Notes under the pieces: generated by a model
What the model saw: the letters and a program-made list of their open reading frames with translations, nothing else
The model's database searches: none
What the model was told of the DNA's origin: nothing
DNA from: Clostridia bacterium
GTDB lineage: Bacteria; Bacillota; Clostridia; Christensenellales; DTU072
Assembly (NCBI GenBank): GCA_017403145.1
Contig: JAFQOO010000005.1
Location: 233,141 to 297,140 of the forward strand
Length of the DNA stretch: 64,000 nt
Direction: 5' to 3'
Part shown: one piece after another, positions 8,259-16,388 of the stretch
Layout: every line of letters starts with the position of its first letter
Numbering within the stretch: position 1 is the stretch's first letter
Made by a program: the position numbers and the translations under genes

Positions 8259-8954
8259 CTATTCTACTCTGGGGTTAATCTTGCGAACTGCGTCTGCAAA
8301 ACGGCCGTAAGTACCGGTGCACTTTTTGAGTGCTTCCGCAGGCTCTACGCCCTTAACGGTGATTTGCTCGAGCATTTGACCAAGACGGATAAACTCGTAA
8401 CCGATAACTTCGCCATCTTCATCAAGACCAATGCGAGTAACGTAACCTTCTGCCATTTCTAGGTATCTAACACCCTTAGCTTTGGTTGAGTACATAGTAC
8501 CGATTTGGCTACGGAGTCCTTTACCGAGGTCTTCAAGACCAGCACCGATAGAAAGACCATTTTCGCTAAATGCAGATTGGCTTCTTCCGTAAACGATTTG
8601 GAGGAAGAGTTCTCTCATAGCAGTATTAATAGCGTCGCAAACAAGGTCGGTATTGAGAGCTTCAAGAATGGTTTTGCCGGGGAGAATTTCTGCTGCCATA
8701 GCTGCAGAGTGAGTCATACCGGAGCAACCAAGAGTTTCAACTAGAGCTTCTTCAATAATACCTTCTTTGATATTAAGGGTAAGCTTGCAAGCGCCTTGTT
8801 GGGGTGCGCACCAGCCAACACCGTGGGTAAGACCGCTAATGTCGCTAATTTCTTTAGACTTAATCCATTTTCCTTCTTCAGGAATGGGTGCGGGACCGTG
8901 GTTAGGGCCCTGTTTTACCTTACACATTTTTTCAACTTCGTGAGTGTATTGCAT
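8259..8954 (-). CDS. NifU-like iron-sulfur cluster assembly scaffold protein (GGGtGRT partner)
   Basis: This 231-residue protein has a NifU_N/SufU-like core. Cysteines at about positions 49, 56 and 77 (GWCAPQQGAC and TLGCSGMTHS) are candidate cluster ligands, and another lies near position 11. It is much longer than the 122-residue scaffold encoded with the cysteine desulfurase at 54422-55967. I choose the ATG at 8954 because the Shine-Dalgarno GGAGG (8960-8964) overlaps the ATG further upstream at 8966. It sits between pnp and the GGGtGRT gene. Annotation as a scaffold follows the family; cluster binding by this copy is not shown. Confidence 0.82.
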   Translation of the reverse strand: MQYTHEVEKMCKVKQGPNHGPAPIPEEGKWIKSKEISDISGLTHGVGWCAPQQGACKLTLNIKEGIIEEALVETLGCSGMTHSAAMAAEILPGKTILEALNTDLVCDAINTAMRELFLQIVYGRSQSAFSENGLSIGAGLEDLGKGLRSQIGTMYSTKAKGVRYLEMAEGYVTRIGLDEDGEVIGYEFIRLGQMLEQITVKGVEPAEALKKCTGTYGRFADAVRKINPRVE

Positions 8955-8986
8955 TATTGCCTCCATTTGATGTATTTATGTGGATT

Positions 8987-9015
8987 TTAATATTTTTTGA
9001 TGAGTTTAAGGTCAA
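8987..9015 (-). promoter_or_regulatory. Candidate promoter inside the 3' end of pnp for the NifU-like/GGGtGRT genes
   Basis: On the minus strand TTGACC (9010-9015) and TATTAA (8987-8992) are 17 bases apart. The -10 covers the pnp stop codon. Transcription would start about 25 bases before the scaffold ATG. No terminator separates pnp from the scaffold gene, so read-through is also possible. Confidence 0.45.
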
Positions 9016-11086
9016 TTCTTTGTTTTTCATCAATCTTGATGATTCTTACTTTAACCTTATCGCCTACGTTAACAACGTCGGTAACCTTTTCAACACGTTC
9101 TTTAGAAAGTTTGCTGATATGAATCATACCGTCTTTGTTAGATGCAATTTTTACACTTGCGCCGAATTGACCTTTGTCGTTTTCCATAATTTTAACAACT
9201 TCACCGTCAAATTCTTCGCCTACTTCGTATTCGCGAACGATATCTTCAACTATGCCACGTGCCTTAGCAATAGCATCAGCATCGCTAGACGCGATAAAGA
9301 TAGTACCATCGTCGCTGATATCAATCTTAACACCCGTTTGTTCGATAATGCTATTGATGGTCTTACCACCACTACCAATAACTTCACGAATCTTATCGGG
9401 ATTTATTGTAAATGAAACGATTTTAGGAGCCCATTTGCTTAGTTCCTTTCTAGGAGCAGGAAGAACTTCTAGCATCTTACCAAGAATGTGTAATCTGCCT
9501 TGTCTTGCTTGTTCAAGAGCGCGAGTAAGGATTTCACGATTGATACCCTTAATCTTGATATCCATTTGGATAGCGGTGATACCCTCTTCGGTACCGGCTA
9601 CTTTGAAGTCCATATCGCCGAAGAAGTCTTCGATACCTTGTATATCGGTAAGAATGTGTAGCTTATTATTAACGTCGTCTTTAATAAGACCCATAGCAAC
9701 GCCGGCAACGGGAGCCTTAATCGGAACGCCTGCATCCATAAGAGCAAGAGTAGAGCCACAAACTGAAGCTTGAGAGGTAGAACCATTGGAGCTGATAACT
9801 TCGGAAACAGTTCTTATTGCATAAGGGAAGAACTCTTCGCTTGGAAGTACGGGTTCAAGAGCACGTTCTGCAAGAGCACCGTGTCCAATTTCACGTCTAC
9901 CGGGGCTACGCAAGGGCTTTGCTTCGCCGGTGCTATATCCGGGCATATTATAGTGGTGAATATATCTCTTGAATACTTCGTCATCAAGACCTTCTAGCTT
10001 TTGAGCTTCGGAAATGGTACCGAGAGTTGCGGTAGTTAATACTTGTGTTTGACCTCTGGTAAATACTGCTGAACCGTGTACTCTAGGTAGTAGACCAGCT
10101 TCGCACCAAATAGGACGGATATCGGTTAGTCCACGACCGTCGGGACGAATGCCTTTATCAGCTATCATAGCACGAACACATTCTTTCTTCATTGCATAAA
10201 GAATATCGTTTATATCACGTCTGTTATCGGGATAAATATCTTCGAAGTGAGCCATGATATCAGCGGTGATTTCTTCTTCACGAGCTTCACGAACGTTACG
10301 GTCGTGAGTATCGAACATATAGTTAATCTTATCTTGTGCGTATGCTTTAACGTCTTTTTCGATATCTTCGGGTGCGTGGTAAAGTTCAACTTGTTTCTTG
10401 GGCTTACCTACTTCCTTTTGAATTTCTTCTATCCAAGCAACGATTTTCTTTATTTCTTCGTGTCCAAATAGAATTGCATTTAGCATTTCTTCTTCAGTTA
10501 GTTCGTTAGCACCAGCTTCAACCATCATAATAGCATCTTTAGTTCCGCTTAGAGCAAGATTTAATCTTGATACTTCACGTTGTGCGCTATCGGGGTTAAT
10601 AATGTATTCACCATCAACGTAACCAACCATAACGCTACCGGTAGGTCCATTGAAAGGAATATCCGATACGGAAAGAGCGATTGAGCTACCTAGCATACCA
10701 AATACTTCTGGGGGAATGTTGTAATCAACACTAAGTGCGGTAGCAATAACGGTAACGTCGTTATATAAGCCCTTGGGGAATAAGGGACGAATGGGTCTAT
10801 CAATAAGGCGTGAAGTCAAAATTGCCTTATCACCGGGACGACCTTCTCTCTTCTTGAAACCGCCGGGTATTTTACCAACTGCATACATTTTCTCTTCAAA
10901 ATCAACTCCTAGAGGGAAATAATCCATTCCATCACGAGCAGATTTAGACATAGTTACGTTGGTAAGAACAACGGTATCGCCACAACGCATCAAAACTTCT
11001 CCGTTACTGTGTGAGCAGTATCCGCCTATTTCTGCGCTTACTTCACGACCGCCGATAACTGTCTTAAAAATTCTACTATCTTTCAT
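8987..11086 (-). CDS. pnp: Polyribonucleotide nucleotidyltransferase (PNPase)
   Basis: PNPase degrades RNA 3'-5' by phosphorolysis and works in mRNA turnover. The 699-residue length is normal. Two RNase PH-like domains are visible, with GKIPGGFKKREGRPG in the first and the FGDMDFKVAGTEEGITAIQMD region in the second. A KH domain (IREVIGSGGKTINSI) and an S1 domain (GEEFDGEVVKI to the end) follow. The start is the ATG at 11086, directly after AGGAGG (11091-11096); the in-frame ATG at 11104 would place that site inside the gene. It lies downstream of rpsO, the classic order, with a terminator between them. Confidence 0.97.
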   Translation of the reverse strand: MKDSRIFKTVIGGREVSAEIGGYCSHSNGEVLMRCGDTVVLTNVTMSKSARDGMDYFPLGVDFEEKMYAVGKIPGGFKKREGRPGDKAILTSRLIDRPIRPLFPKGLYNDVTVIATALSVDYNIPPEVFGMLGSSIALSVSDIPFNGPTGSVMVGYVDGEYIINPDSAQREVSRLNLALSGTKDAIMMVEAGANELTEEEMLNAILFGHEEIKKIVAWIEEIQKEVGKPKKQVELYHAPEDIEKDVKAYAQDKINYMFDTHDRNVREAREEEITADIMAHFEDIYPDNRRDINDILYAMKKECVRAMIADKGIRPDGRGLTDIRPIWCEAGLLPRVHGSAVFTRGQTQVLTTATLGTISEAQKLEGLDDEVFKRYIHHYNMPGYSTGEAKPLRSPGRREIGHGALAERALEPVLPSEEFFPYAIRTVSEVISSNGSTSQASVCGSTLALMDAGVPIKAPVAGVAMGLIKDDVNNKLHILTDIQGIEDFFGDMDFKVAGTEEGITAIQMDIKIKGINREILTRALEQARQGRLHILGKMLEVLPAPRKELSKWAPKIVSFTINPDKIREVIGSGGKTINSIIEQTGVKIDISDDGTIFIASSDADAIAKARGIVEDIVREYEVGEEFDGEVVKIMENDKGQFGASVKIASNKDGMIHISKLSKERVEKVTDVVNVGDKVKVRIIKIDEKQRIDLKLIKKY

Positions 11087-11157
11087 TTTTCCTCCTGTTT
11101 CCATCCGCGGAAACCAATATATTTTTTGATATTAAATCCAAAATTTAGCGTATTATC

Positions 11158-11188
11158 AAAAAAAATGGGGCGACAAAAGTGCCACCCC
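11158..11188 (-). terminator. Terminator/attenuator between rpsO and pnp
   Basis: On the minus strand GGGGTGGCA pairs with GTCGCCCC-type sequence (11167-11188, with G-T wobbles). Eight T follow (11158-11165). Since pnp lies just downstream, partial read-through is likely. Confidence 0.8.
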
Positions 11189-11196
11189 GATAATAC

Positions 11197-11460
11197 TTAT
11201 TTACGAATTCCGAGTTCTGCGATAAGGCTTCTGTAACTCTCAATGTTAGTTTCCATAAGGTAACGAAGAAGATTCTTTCTTTGACCTACCAATTTAAGCA
11301 AACCGCGACGGCTGTGATGGTCTTTCTTGTGGACTGAGAGGTGAGCGTTGAGTTCTTCAATTCTCTTAGTGATAAGAGCGATTTGAACTTCGGGTGAACC
11401 GGTATCGTTTTCGCTTCTGCCATACTTAGCAATAATTTGTTGTTTTACTTCTTTGTTCAT
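11197..11460 (-). CDS. rpsO: 30S ribosomal protein S15
   Basis: This 87-residue protein matches S15 over its whole length, including the [20 protein letters not shown] helix and the [22 protein letters not shown] segment that contacts 16S rRNA helices in the platform. AAGGAG lies ahead of the ATG. S15 often represses its own mRNA through a structured leader, and a foldable leader of about 85 bases is present upstream. It is followed by a terminator and then pnp. Confidence 0.98.
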   Translation of the reverse strand: MNKEVKQQIIAKYGRSENDTGSPEVQIALITKRIEELNAHLSVHKKDHHSRRGLLKLVGQRKNLLRYLMETNIESYRSLIAELGIRK

Positions 11461-11493
11461 AGTAATTTACTCCTTTTTGAATGAGCTAATCCG

Positions 11494-11536
11494 CCTGTCT
11501 CCCAGATTATAAATTGCATATAAACCGAGGGTCAGG
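11494..11536 (-). promoter_or_regulatory. Structured 5' leader of rpsO, possible S15 autoregulatory element
   Basis: In the transcript, CCTG at the 5' side pairs with CAGG at 11494-11497. Further imperfect pairing of CCCTCGG with CTGGGAG gives an extended bulged hairpin ending about 33 bases before the ATG. S15 autoregulation by such leaders is known in several bacteria, but this fold was done by hand and no known motif was matched. Confidence 0.35.
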
Positions 11537-11550
11537 TAAATTGCTTGAAT

Positions 11551-11580
11551 AATATATCATATTATTTGCGAAAATGTAAA
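11551..11580 (-). promoter_or_regulatory. Promoter of rpsO
   Basis: On the minus strand TTTACA (11575-11580) and TATATT (11551-11556) are 18 bases apart. An overlapping TTGCTT/TATGAT pair with a 17-base spacer is also possible. Confidence 0.55.
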
Positions 11581-11612
11581 GCAAAATTCGCAATAAATAT
11601 ATAAAATTTTAT

Positions 11613-12995
11613 TTATAGAGCACCTTTTCGCCTTAGATACTCTTCGAAGCCTTTGGGATTGCAATTTCTTTCTATTCTACCGTTATCGTGATAAACGATT
11701 TTTGACATTGCACCGGCTCCTGCCGAGAGCACGGTTGTAGTTTCTTCCATATAGTCAATATTGTAGATACATTGCTTTCCAGGTTTAGACCAGCCGACGT
11801 TTTCTAGACCATCAGCCATATTTTTTTGACGATACATATAGTATGGAACGTATCCTGATTTAGTTAGAAAATCAATAGAATAATCTACCATTTTCTTTAT
11901 ACTGCCATCCATTGTTTTCTCCGAGCCTTCGGTTTTCAAAGTAGAACCACGTTTTAGTGATAAAGTATGTACCGTAACGTTTTCGGGGCTTAGGGCAACG
12001 GTTTTATGCAAAGTGTCGCAAAAATCATCAAAAGTCTCGTTTGGAAGGCCCGCTATCAAATCCATATTGATGTCGAACGGAAATTTTCTTGCTAACTCAT
12101 AAGCTTTATATAATTGCTCCGTGTTATGAGCTCTACCTAATAAAACGAGAGTATCGTCTTTAAAAGTTTGGGGGTTTATTGAAATTCTTGTTACCCCACT
12201 ATCTTTTAGTGCTTGTAGCTTTTCTAACGTAATACTATCGGGTCTTCCCGCTTCAACGGTAAACTCAACGTTATAATCGAACAATGAACACAATTCTCTT
12301 AGTTGTTCGCTAGAAAGCGACGTTGGCGTTCCACCTCCAAAATAAATACTCCTAACCTTAAGATTATTTTTTTCAACGTATTGTTTTATATCAAGAATTT
12401 CTTTTTTAACACAATCAACGTAAAGTGGGACTAGTTTTTTTACCCTAGAATATTCAGTAGAAATAAACGAGCAATATTTACATCTTGTCGGACATATTGG
12501 AATATTAACAAATATATCCACTTCACCGGATTTTGTGGAATAAATCCCCTTTTGAGAATTTACAACGTTTTCTATGAGTTCTGCCCTACTATTTTCAACA
12601 GAAAACTCATTAGTAAATAGCGATTTTATGTTGCTAGAGCTACCGATTAAATCATAATAGAGCTTTGTAGGGCGAACGCCGGTAAGAGAGCCATATGGTA
12701 AATCTATACCTGTAATTTTGTTGCAAAAGATATATAAAAGCTTTTTGGCTTCTCTCTTTGCAAGCCTTTTATATTCTAGTGAATTTAACTCAAAAGGAAT
12801 AACTTTATCGACTTTAAAATCACCTAATTTTTCTGAAAGTATTTCTACTTTTATATTTCCATCACTTTCTTCAATAATCATTTTTGCACTTATATCACTT
12901 GAATCAAGAATCAAGTATGGAGAAAATGCCCGAATTACTTCGGGCACGTCGTTCATATAGCTTGGTAAATTTGTAAAGTCAAAACTAATTATCAT
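11613..12995 (-). CDS. hemZ: Radical SAM coproporphyrinogen dehydrogenase-like protein HemZ
   Basis: The 460-residue protein matches HemZ, an anaerobic coproporphyrinogen III dehydrogenase-like enzyme of Firmicutes. It has an N-terminal domain of about 160 residues containing LTGVRPTK. The radical SAM cluster motif follows in ICPTRCKYCSF (CxxxCxxC), then the glycine motif YFGGGTPTSL and the SINPQTF strand. No other haem-synthesis gene is seen here, so the true substrate is open. Its ATG overlaps the stop of the metallo-hydrolase gene by 4 bases. It is the last gene of the thyA-folA-icd-MBL-hemZ run, and no strong terminator follows. Confidence 0.85.
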   Translation of the reverse strand: MIISFDFTNLPSYMNDVPEVIRAFSPYLILDSSDISAKMIIEESDGNIKVEILSEKLGDFKVDKVIPFELNSLEYKRLAKREAKKLLYIFCNKITGIDLPYGSLTGVRPTKLYYDLIGSSSNIKSLFTNEFSVENSRAELIENVVNSQKGIYSTKSGEVDIFVNIPICPTRCKYCSFISTEYSRVKKLVPLYVDCVKKEILDIKQYVEKNNLKVRSIYFGGGTPTSLSSEQLRELCSLFDYNVEFTVEAGRPDSITLEKLQALKDSGVTRISINPQTFKDDTLVLLGRAHNTEQLYKAYELARKFPFDINMDLIAGLPNETFDDFCDTLHKTVALSPENVTVHTLSLKRGSTLKTEGSEKTMDGSIKKMVDYSIDFLTKSGYVPYYMYRQKNMADGLENVGWSKPGKQCIYNIDYMEETTTVLSAGAGAMSKIVYHDNGRIERNCNPKGFEEYLRRKGAL

Positions 12996-13609
12996 AATTC
13001 TTTAATATAGGGATTATATTTTTCTTCTATTTCGAAGTTTGTTTCAAGTCCATGACCGGGATAAATTGGAATATTGGAAGGATATTTGCTCTTAAGCTTT
13101 TTTAACGACTCCATTAGGGCTTTGTAATCCCCGTCTTCAAAATCAGTTCTTCCAACCGTACCTCTAAACAAAGTATCACCCGTAAATAGCACGCCTTCAA
13201 TATAATAGCATACACTGCCTGCTGAATGACCGGGCGTTTCGATAACGTCAACGTGATGATTATTAAAATAATATCTATTATTATACAAAAAAGCATCTGC
13301 ATTGGTTGGTTCATATTTTATACCCAATAGGTTAGCTAGATTTTTATCGGTATGCAGTTTATCCCTATCGTGGAATCCAATATGTATCTTTGCACCACTT
13401 TTTTGAAATTTTATTGCGTCCACCATATGGTCGATATGTCCGTGCGTTAAAAGTACTGTTTGAACGTATTTATCAAGACTCCTACATAGCTTATTAACTT
13501 TCTCGAAGCAATGAGGTACACAATCAATCAAAATAGCTTGTCTTTCCTCCCAATATAACAAATAGGAATTTGCATCCATCAGAGGATATTTGATTTTAAT
13601 AATATTCAT
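12992..13609 (-). CDS. MBL-fold hydrolase, glyoxalase II-like
   Basis: This 205-residue metallo-beta-lactamase-fold protein has the motif LLTHGHIDHMVDA (HxHxDH). Further ligands lie in ETPGHSAGSVCYY, FTGDTLFRGTVGR and IYPGHGLET, the pattern of short glyoxalase II-like hydrolases. Thioester hydrolysis is likely; the substrate is unknown. I use the ATG at 13609, which follows the icd stop after one base (TAA-T-ATG), rather than an upstream in-frame TTG at 13627 inside icd. Translation is probably coupled to icd. Confidence 0.85.
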   Translation of the reverse strand: MNIIKIKYPLMDANSYLLYWEERQAILIDCVPHCFEKVNKLCRSLDKYVQTVLLTHGHIDHMVDAIKFQKSGAKIHIGFHDRDKLHTDKNLANLLGIKYEPTNADAFLYNNRYYFNNHHVDVIETPGHSAGSVCYYIEGVLFTGDTLFRGTVGRTDFEDGDYKALMESLKKLKSKYPSNIPIYPGHGLETNFEIEEKYNPYIKEL

Positions 13610-13610
13610 A

Positions 13611-14801
13611 TTACAATCTTTGAGCAATCGCTTCTAAGAAAGCAAAACTATTAACACCTTTAGCTTCTACTCCATCTTTATGGAATAACCCTACTAAATC
13701 TTTAGTCATAGTTCCACTTTCTATGGTGTCTAAAGTAGCTTTTTCTAGTTTATGAGCAAATTCAACCAAATCGTCTAGTCCGTCCAATTGACCACGTTTA
13801 GCTAAAGCTCCAGTCCAAGCAAAAATGGTTGCTACCGAGTTAGTAGAAGTTTCTTCACCTTTTAGATGCTTATAATAGTGGCGGGTAACGGTGCCATGAG
13901 CAGCCTCAAATTCATAATTGCCTTCAGGCGACACTAAAACGGAAGTCATCATCGCTAATGAGCCGAATGAGGTTGCTAGCATATCGCTCATAACGTCTCC
14001 ATCATAATTCTTACAAGCCCAGATATAGCCACCAGACGAGCGCATAACACGAGCAACAGCATCATCTATTAACGTATAGAAATATTCAATACCCAGCGCT
14101 TCAAATTTATCTTTATATTCATTTTGATATATTTCTTGGAAAATATCTTTAAAACGATGGTCGTAAATTTTGCTTATAGTATCTTTACTAGAAAACCATA
14201 GGTCTTGTTTAGTAGAAACTGCATAGTTAAAACAAGAACGAGCAAAACTTGATATACTCTTATCCGTATTATGCATAGCTTGTATAATACCGGCAGAAGG
14301 TAAATCTTTAATGAGTTTTTGTTCACCATTTGGAAGGGAAATATATACTTTTCCACCTTCGGGAACGTATGCTTCTACACCGGCATATACGTCTCCGTAC
14401 GCATGACGAGCAATAGTTATAGGTTTATTCCAATTAGAAACCAAAGGTTTTATTCCATCAACTAAAATAGGTGCGCGAAAAACGGTTCCATCAAGAATAG
14501 ACCTAACAGTTCCATTTGGAGACTTCCACATTTGGGATAGTTTGTATTCTTCTACGCGTTGTGCATTGGGAGTAATAGTTGCGCATTTAACACCAACGCC
14601 ATACTTTTTGATAGCATTAGCTGCATCGATAGTAACCTGGTCTTTTGTCCTCTCGCGTTCCGGAAGTCCCAAGTCATAGTATTCAGACTTTAAATCTACG
14701 TAGGGTAAAATCAAAACATCTTTAATTTTTTGCCATAATATTCTAGTCATTTCATCGCCATCGAGTTCAACGATAGGATTTAGCATTTTGATTTTATTCA
14801 T
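13611..14801 (-). CDS. icd: NADP-dependent isocitrate dehydrogenase, eukaryotic-like type
   Basis: The enzyme oxidises isocitrate to 2-oxoglutarate and CO2 with NADP+. The 396-residue sequence is of the homodimeric, eukaryote-like class: [20 protein letters not shown] at the start, [32 protein letters not shown] and the metal-binding region around [11 protein letters not shown]. It starts 1 base after the folA stop and is followed after one base by the metallo-hydrolase. In an anaerobe it would supply 2-oxoglutarate for glutamate synthesis, and NADPH. Confidence 0.95.
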   Translation of the reverse strand: MNKIKMLNPIVELDGDEMTRILWQKIKDVLILPYVDLKSEYYDLGLPERERTKDQVTIDAANAIKKYGVGVKCATITPNAQRVEEYKLSQMWKSPNGTVRSILDGTVFRAPILVDGIKPLVSNWNKPITIARHAYGDVYAGVEAYVPEGGKVYISLPNGEQKLIKDLPSAGIIQAMHNTDKSISSFARSCFNYAVSTKQDLWFSSKDTISKIYDHRFKDIFQEIYQNEYKDKFEALGIEYFYTLIDDAVARVMRSSGGYIWACKNYDGDVMSDMLATSFGSLAMMTSVLVSPEGNYEFEAAHGTVTRHYYKHLKGEETSTNSVATIFAWTGALAKRGQLDGLDDLVEFAHKLEKATLDTIESGTMTKDLVGLFHKDGVEAKGVNSFAFLEAIAQRL

Positions 14802-14802
14802 T

Positions 14803-15300
14803 CTAAAACTCCTTAACTGCCTTATTTATAAATTTAGTAAAACGTATAATATGTCCGTTATCAATTATTGGTTCACTACTTTCAACTTCTTCCCAATTTT
14901 CTTTTTCATCGAGGTTAGGGAAGAAAACTTGCGCGCCACCAACTTCGTCAACTTTAGTTATATAAGCTTCGTCGCAATAATCTATCATAGTGCGATAGAA
15001 CATAGCACCACCAACGATAAAAATATCATTAGTATCATATTTTTTTAGTTCTTTTGAAAGTTCTTCTAAAGTCTCGCAAACGATGCAATCATCTCTCTTG
15101 AAAACGTCGGTTAAAACAATGTTAGTACGTCTAGGAAGAGGTTTTGAACCGGGAAAAGAGAGAAGAGTATTGCCACCCATTACGATAACTTTATCCAGTG
15201 TTTTTTCCTTAAAATATTTTAAATCTTGAGAAAGGTGAAAAAGTAAATCGTTATTTTTACCTATTCCCCATTCTTTATCAACTGCAACTATAGTTTTCAT
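14803..15300 (-). CDS. folA: Dihydrofolate reductase
   Basis: DHFR reduces dihydrofolate to tetrahydrofolate with NADPH and so regenerates the folate used by ThyA. The 165-residue protein shows the N-terminal [20 protein letters not shown], the NADPH-binding [14 protein letters not shown] (normally GRxTxxS) and [14 protein letters not shown]. The start codon overlaps the thyA stop by one base, so both are made from the same message. Confidence 0.95.
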   Translation of the reverse strand: MKTIVAVDKEWGIGKNNDLLFHLSQDLKYFKEKTLDKVIVMGGNTLLSFPGSKPLPRRTNIVLTDVFKRDDCIVCETLEELSKELKKYDTNDIFIVGGAMFYRTMIDYCDEAYITKVDEVGGAQVFFPNLDEKENWEEVESSEPIIDNGHIIRFTKFINKAVKEF

Positions 15301-16130
15301 TAAATAGCAACCTCCACAGGTTTATCTAAAGGAGTAGCTTTATAATCGATAAGTTGGAAATCATCAACAGTAAAATCATAGAAGTTCTTAACGTCCTTAT
15401 TCATAACAAATTTAGGAGCCTCGAATTGCTCTCTTTCGATAATTTCCTTTACGATAGGTATATGTCTATCATAAATATGAGCATCTGCAATAACGTGAAC
15501 GAATTCACCTACTTTAAGTCCGCTTACTTGTGCCATCATATGTTGTAAAACAGCATATTGAACTACGTTCCAATTGTTCGCAGTAAGCATATCTTGTGAA
15601 CGTTGGTTCAAGATACAATTAAGTGTATCGCCCGAAACGTTAAAAGTTACGGAATAAGCGCAAGGATACAATCCCATTTCGTGTAAATCTTGATGAACGA
15701 AAATATTAGTCATAATACGGCGTGATTGAGGATTATTTTTTAAATCATATAAAACACGGTCAACTTGGTCAAATTCACCCTCTTTATACTTATGTTTAAC
15801 ACCCAATTGATAACCATAGGCCTTACCTATAGTGCCATTTTCATCAGCCCAAGAATCCCAAATCTTTGATTTAAGCTCACTGATTTTATTGGATTTCTTT
15901 TGCCATATCCAAAGAAGCTCATCAATACAAGATTTGAAAAAGGTCTTTCTAACTGTAATAATAGGAAATTCTTTTTGCAAATCATAGCGATTTACTATGC
16001 AAAACTTTTTAATGGTATGGGCGGGAGTACCATCTTCCCAGTGAGGACGAACCTCAAGATTCTCATCAGAATATCCGTTTTCAAGAATATCTTTAATGTT
16101 TTGGACAAAAATTTTATCTGCGTAACTCAT
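15300..16130 (-). CDS. thyA: Thymidylate synthase ThyA
   Basis: ThyA methylates dUMP to dTMP using methylene-tetrahydrofolate. The 276-residue length fits the family. The nucleophile Cys lies in GLYPCAYSVTF, a form differing from the common PPCH motif, and the dUMP-contact motifs QRSQDM and HIYDRHIP are present, so the active site looks complete. GGAGG lies ahead of the ATG and a good promoter lies just upstream. It leads the thyA-folA-icd-MBL-hemZ operon and is divergent from the helicase gene. Confidence 0.95.
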   Translation of the reverse strand: MSYADKIFVQNIKDILENGYSDENLEVRPHWEDGTPAHTIKKFCIVNRYDLQKEFPIITVRKTFFKSCIDELLWIWQKKSNKISELKSKIWDSWADENGTIGKAYGYQLGVKHKYKEGEFDQVDRVLYDLKNNPQSRRIMTNIFVHQDLHEMGLYPCAYSVTFNVSGDTLNCILNQRSQDMLTANNWNVVQYAVLQHMMAQVSGLKVGEFVHVIADAHIYDRHIPIVKEIIEREQFEAPKFVMNKDVKNFYDFTVDDFQLIDYKATPLDKPVEVAI

Positions 16131-16151
16131 TATTACCTCCGTAGACGTATA

Positions 16152-16180
16152 CTTATAAATATTTTAACATAAAATATCAA
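16152..16180 (-). promoter_or_regulatory. Promoter of the thyA operon
   Basis: On the minus strand TTGATA (16175-16180) and TATAAG (16152-16157) are exactly 17 bases apart, each matching consensus at 5 of 6 positions. GGAGG and the thyA ATG follow shortly after. The rest of 16131-16388 is AT-rich and, apart from the helicase promoter, shows no other feature. Confidence 0.7.
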
Positions 16181-16297
16181 ATATTGAAAGGATTTATCAA
16201 TTTTTAGCCGTTGATTTTATTTATAAAATTAAATTTTTGTTTAAAAAATATAAAATAAGCAATCATAATTATAAAAATTTAATAGTAGAAATTTTTT

Positions 16298-16336
16298 CGC
16301 GCGTGTATTTACAAACGCGCGCGTATGTGTTAATAT
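16298..16336 (+). promoter_or_regulatory. Helicase-operon promoter with an alternating-CG operator-like block
   Basis: TTTACA (16308-16313) and TAATAT (16331-16336) are 17 bases apart. The spacer contains CGCGCGCG (16316-16323). CGCGCGT at 16298-16304 and ACGCGCG at 16315-16321 form a 7-bp inverted repeat around the -35. The stretch CGCGCGCGTATGT followed by TAATATAT also occurs, with a 2-base difference in spacing, in the lacZ promoter at 32867-32895. Confidence 0.6.
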
Positions 16337-16388
16337 ATAGTAGGTAATTTTGTGCTAAAACACGAAATAGGCAAAATAAGGAGAAAAT

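Noticed and set aside
9174..9773. A 199-codon open frame on the plus strand
   Set aside because: It lies wholly antisense to pnp, has Ser/Ile/Leu-rich shadow composition, lacks a ribosome site and resembles no family.
16131..16388. The AT-rich intergenic stretch as a possible replication origin
   Set aside because: No DnaA boxes (TTATCCACA-like) are visible and no dnaA or dnaN is nearby; the two divergent promoters explain the region.
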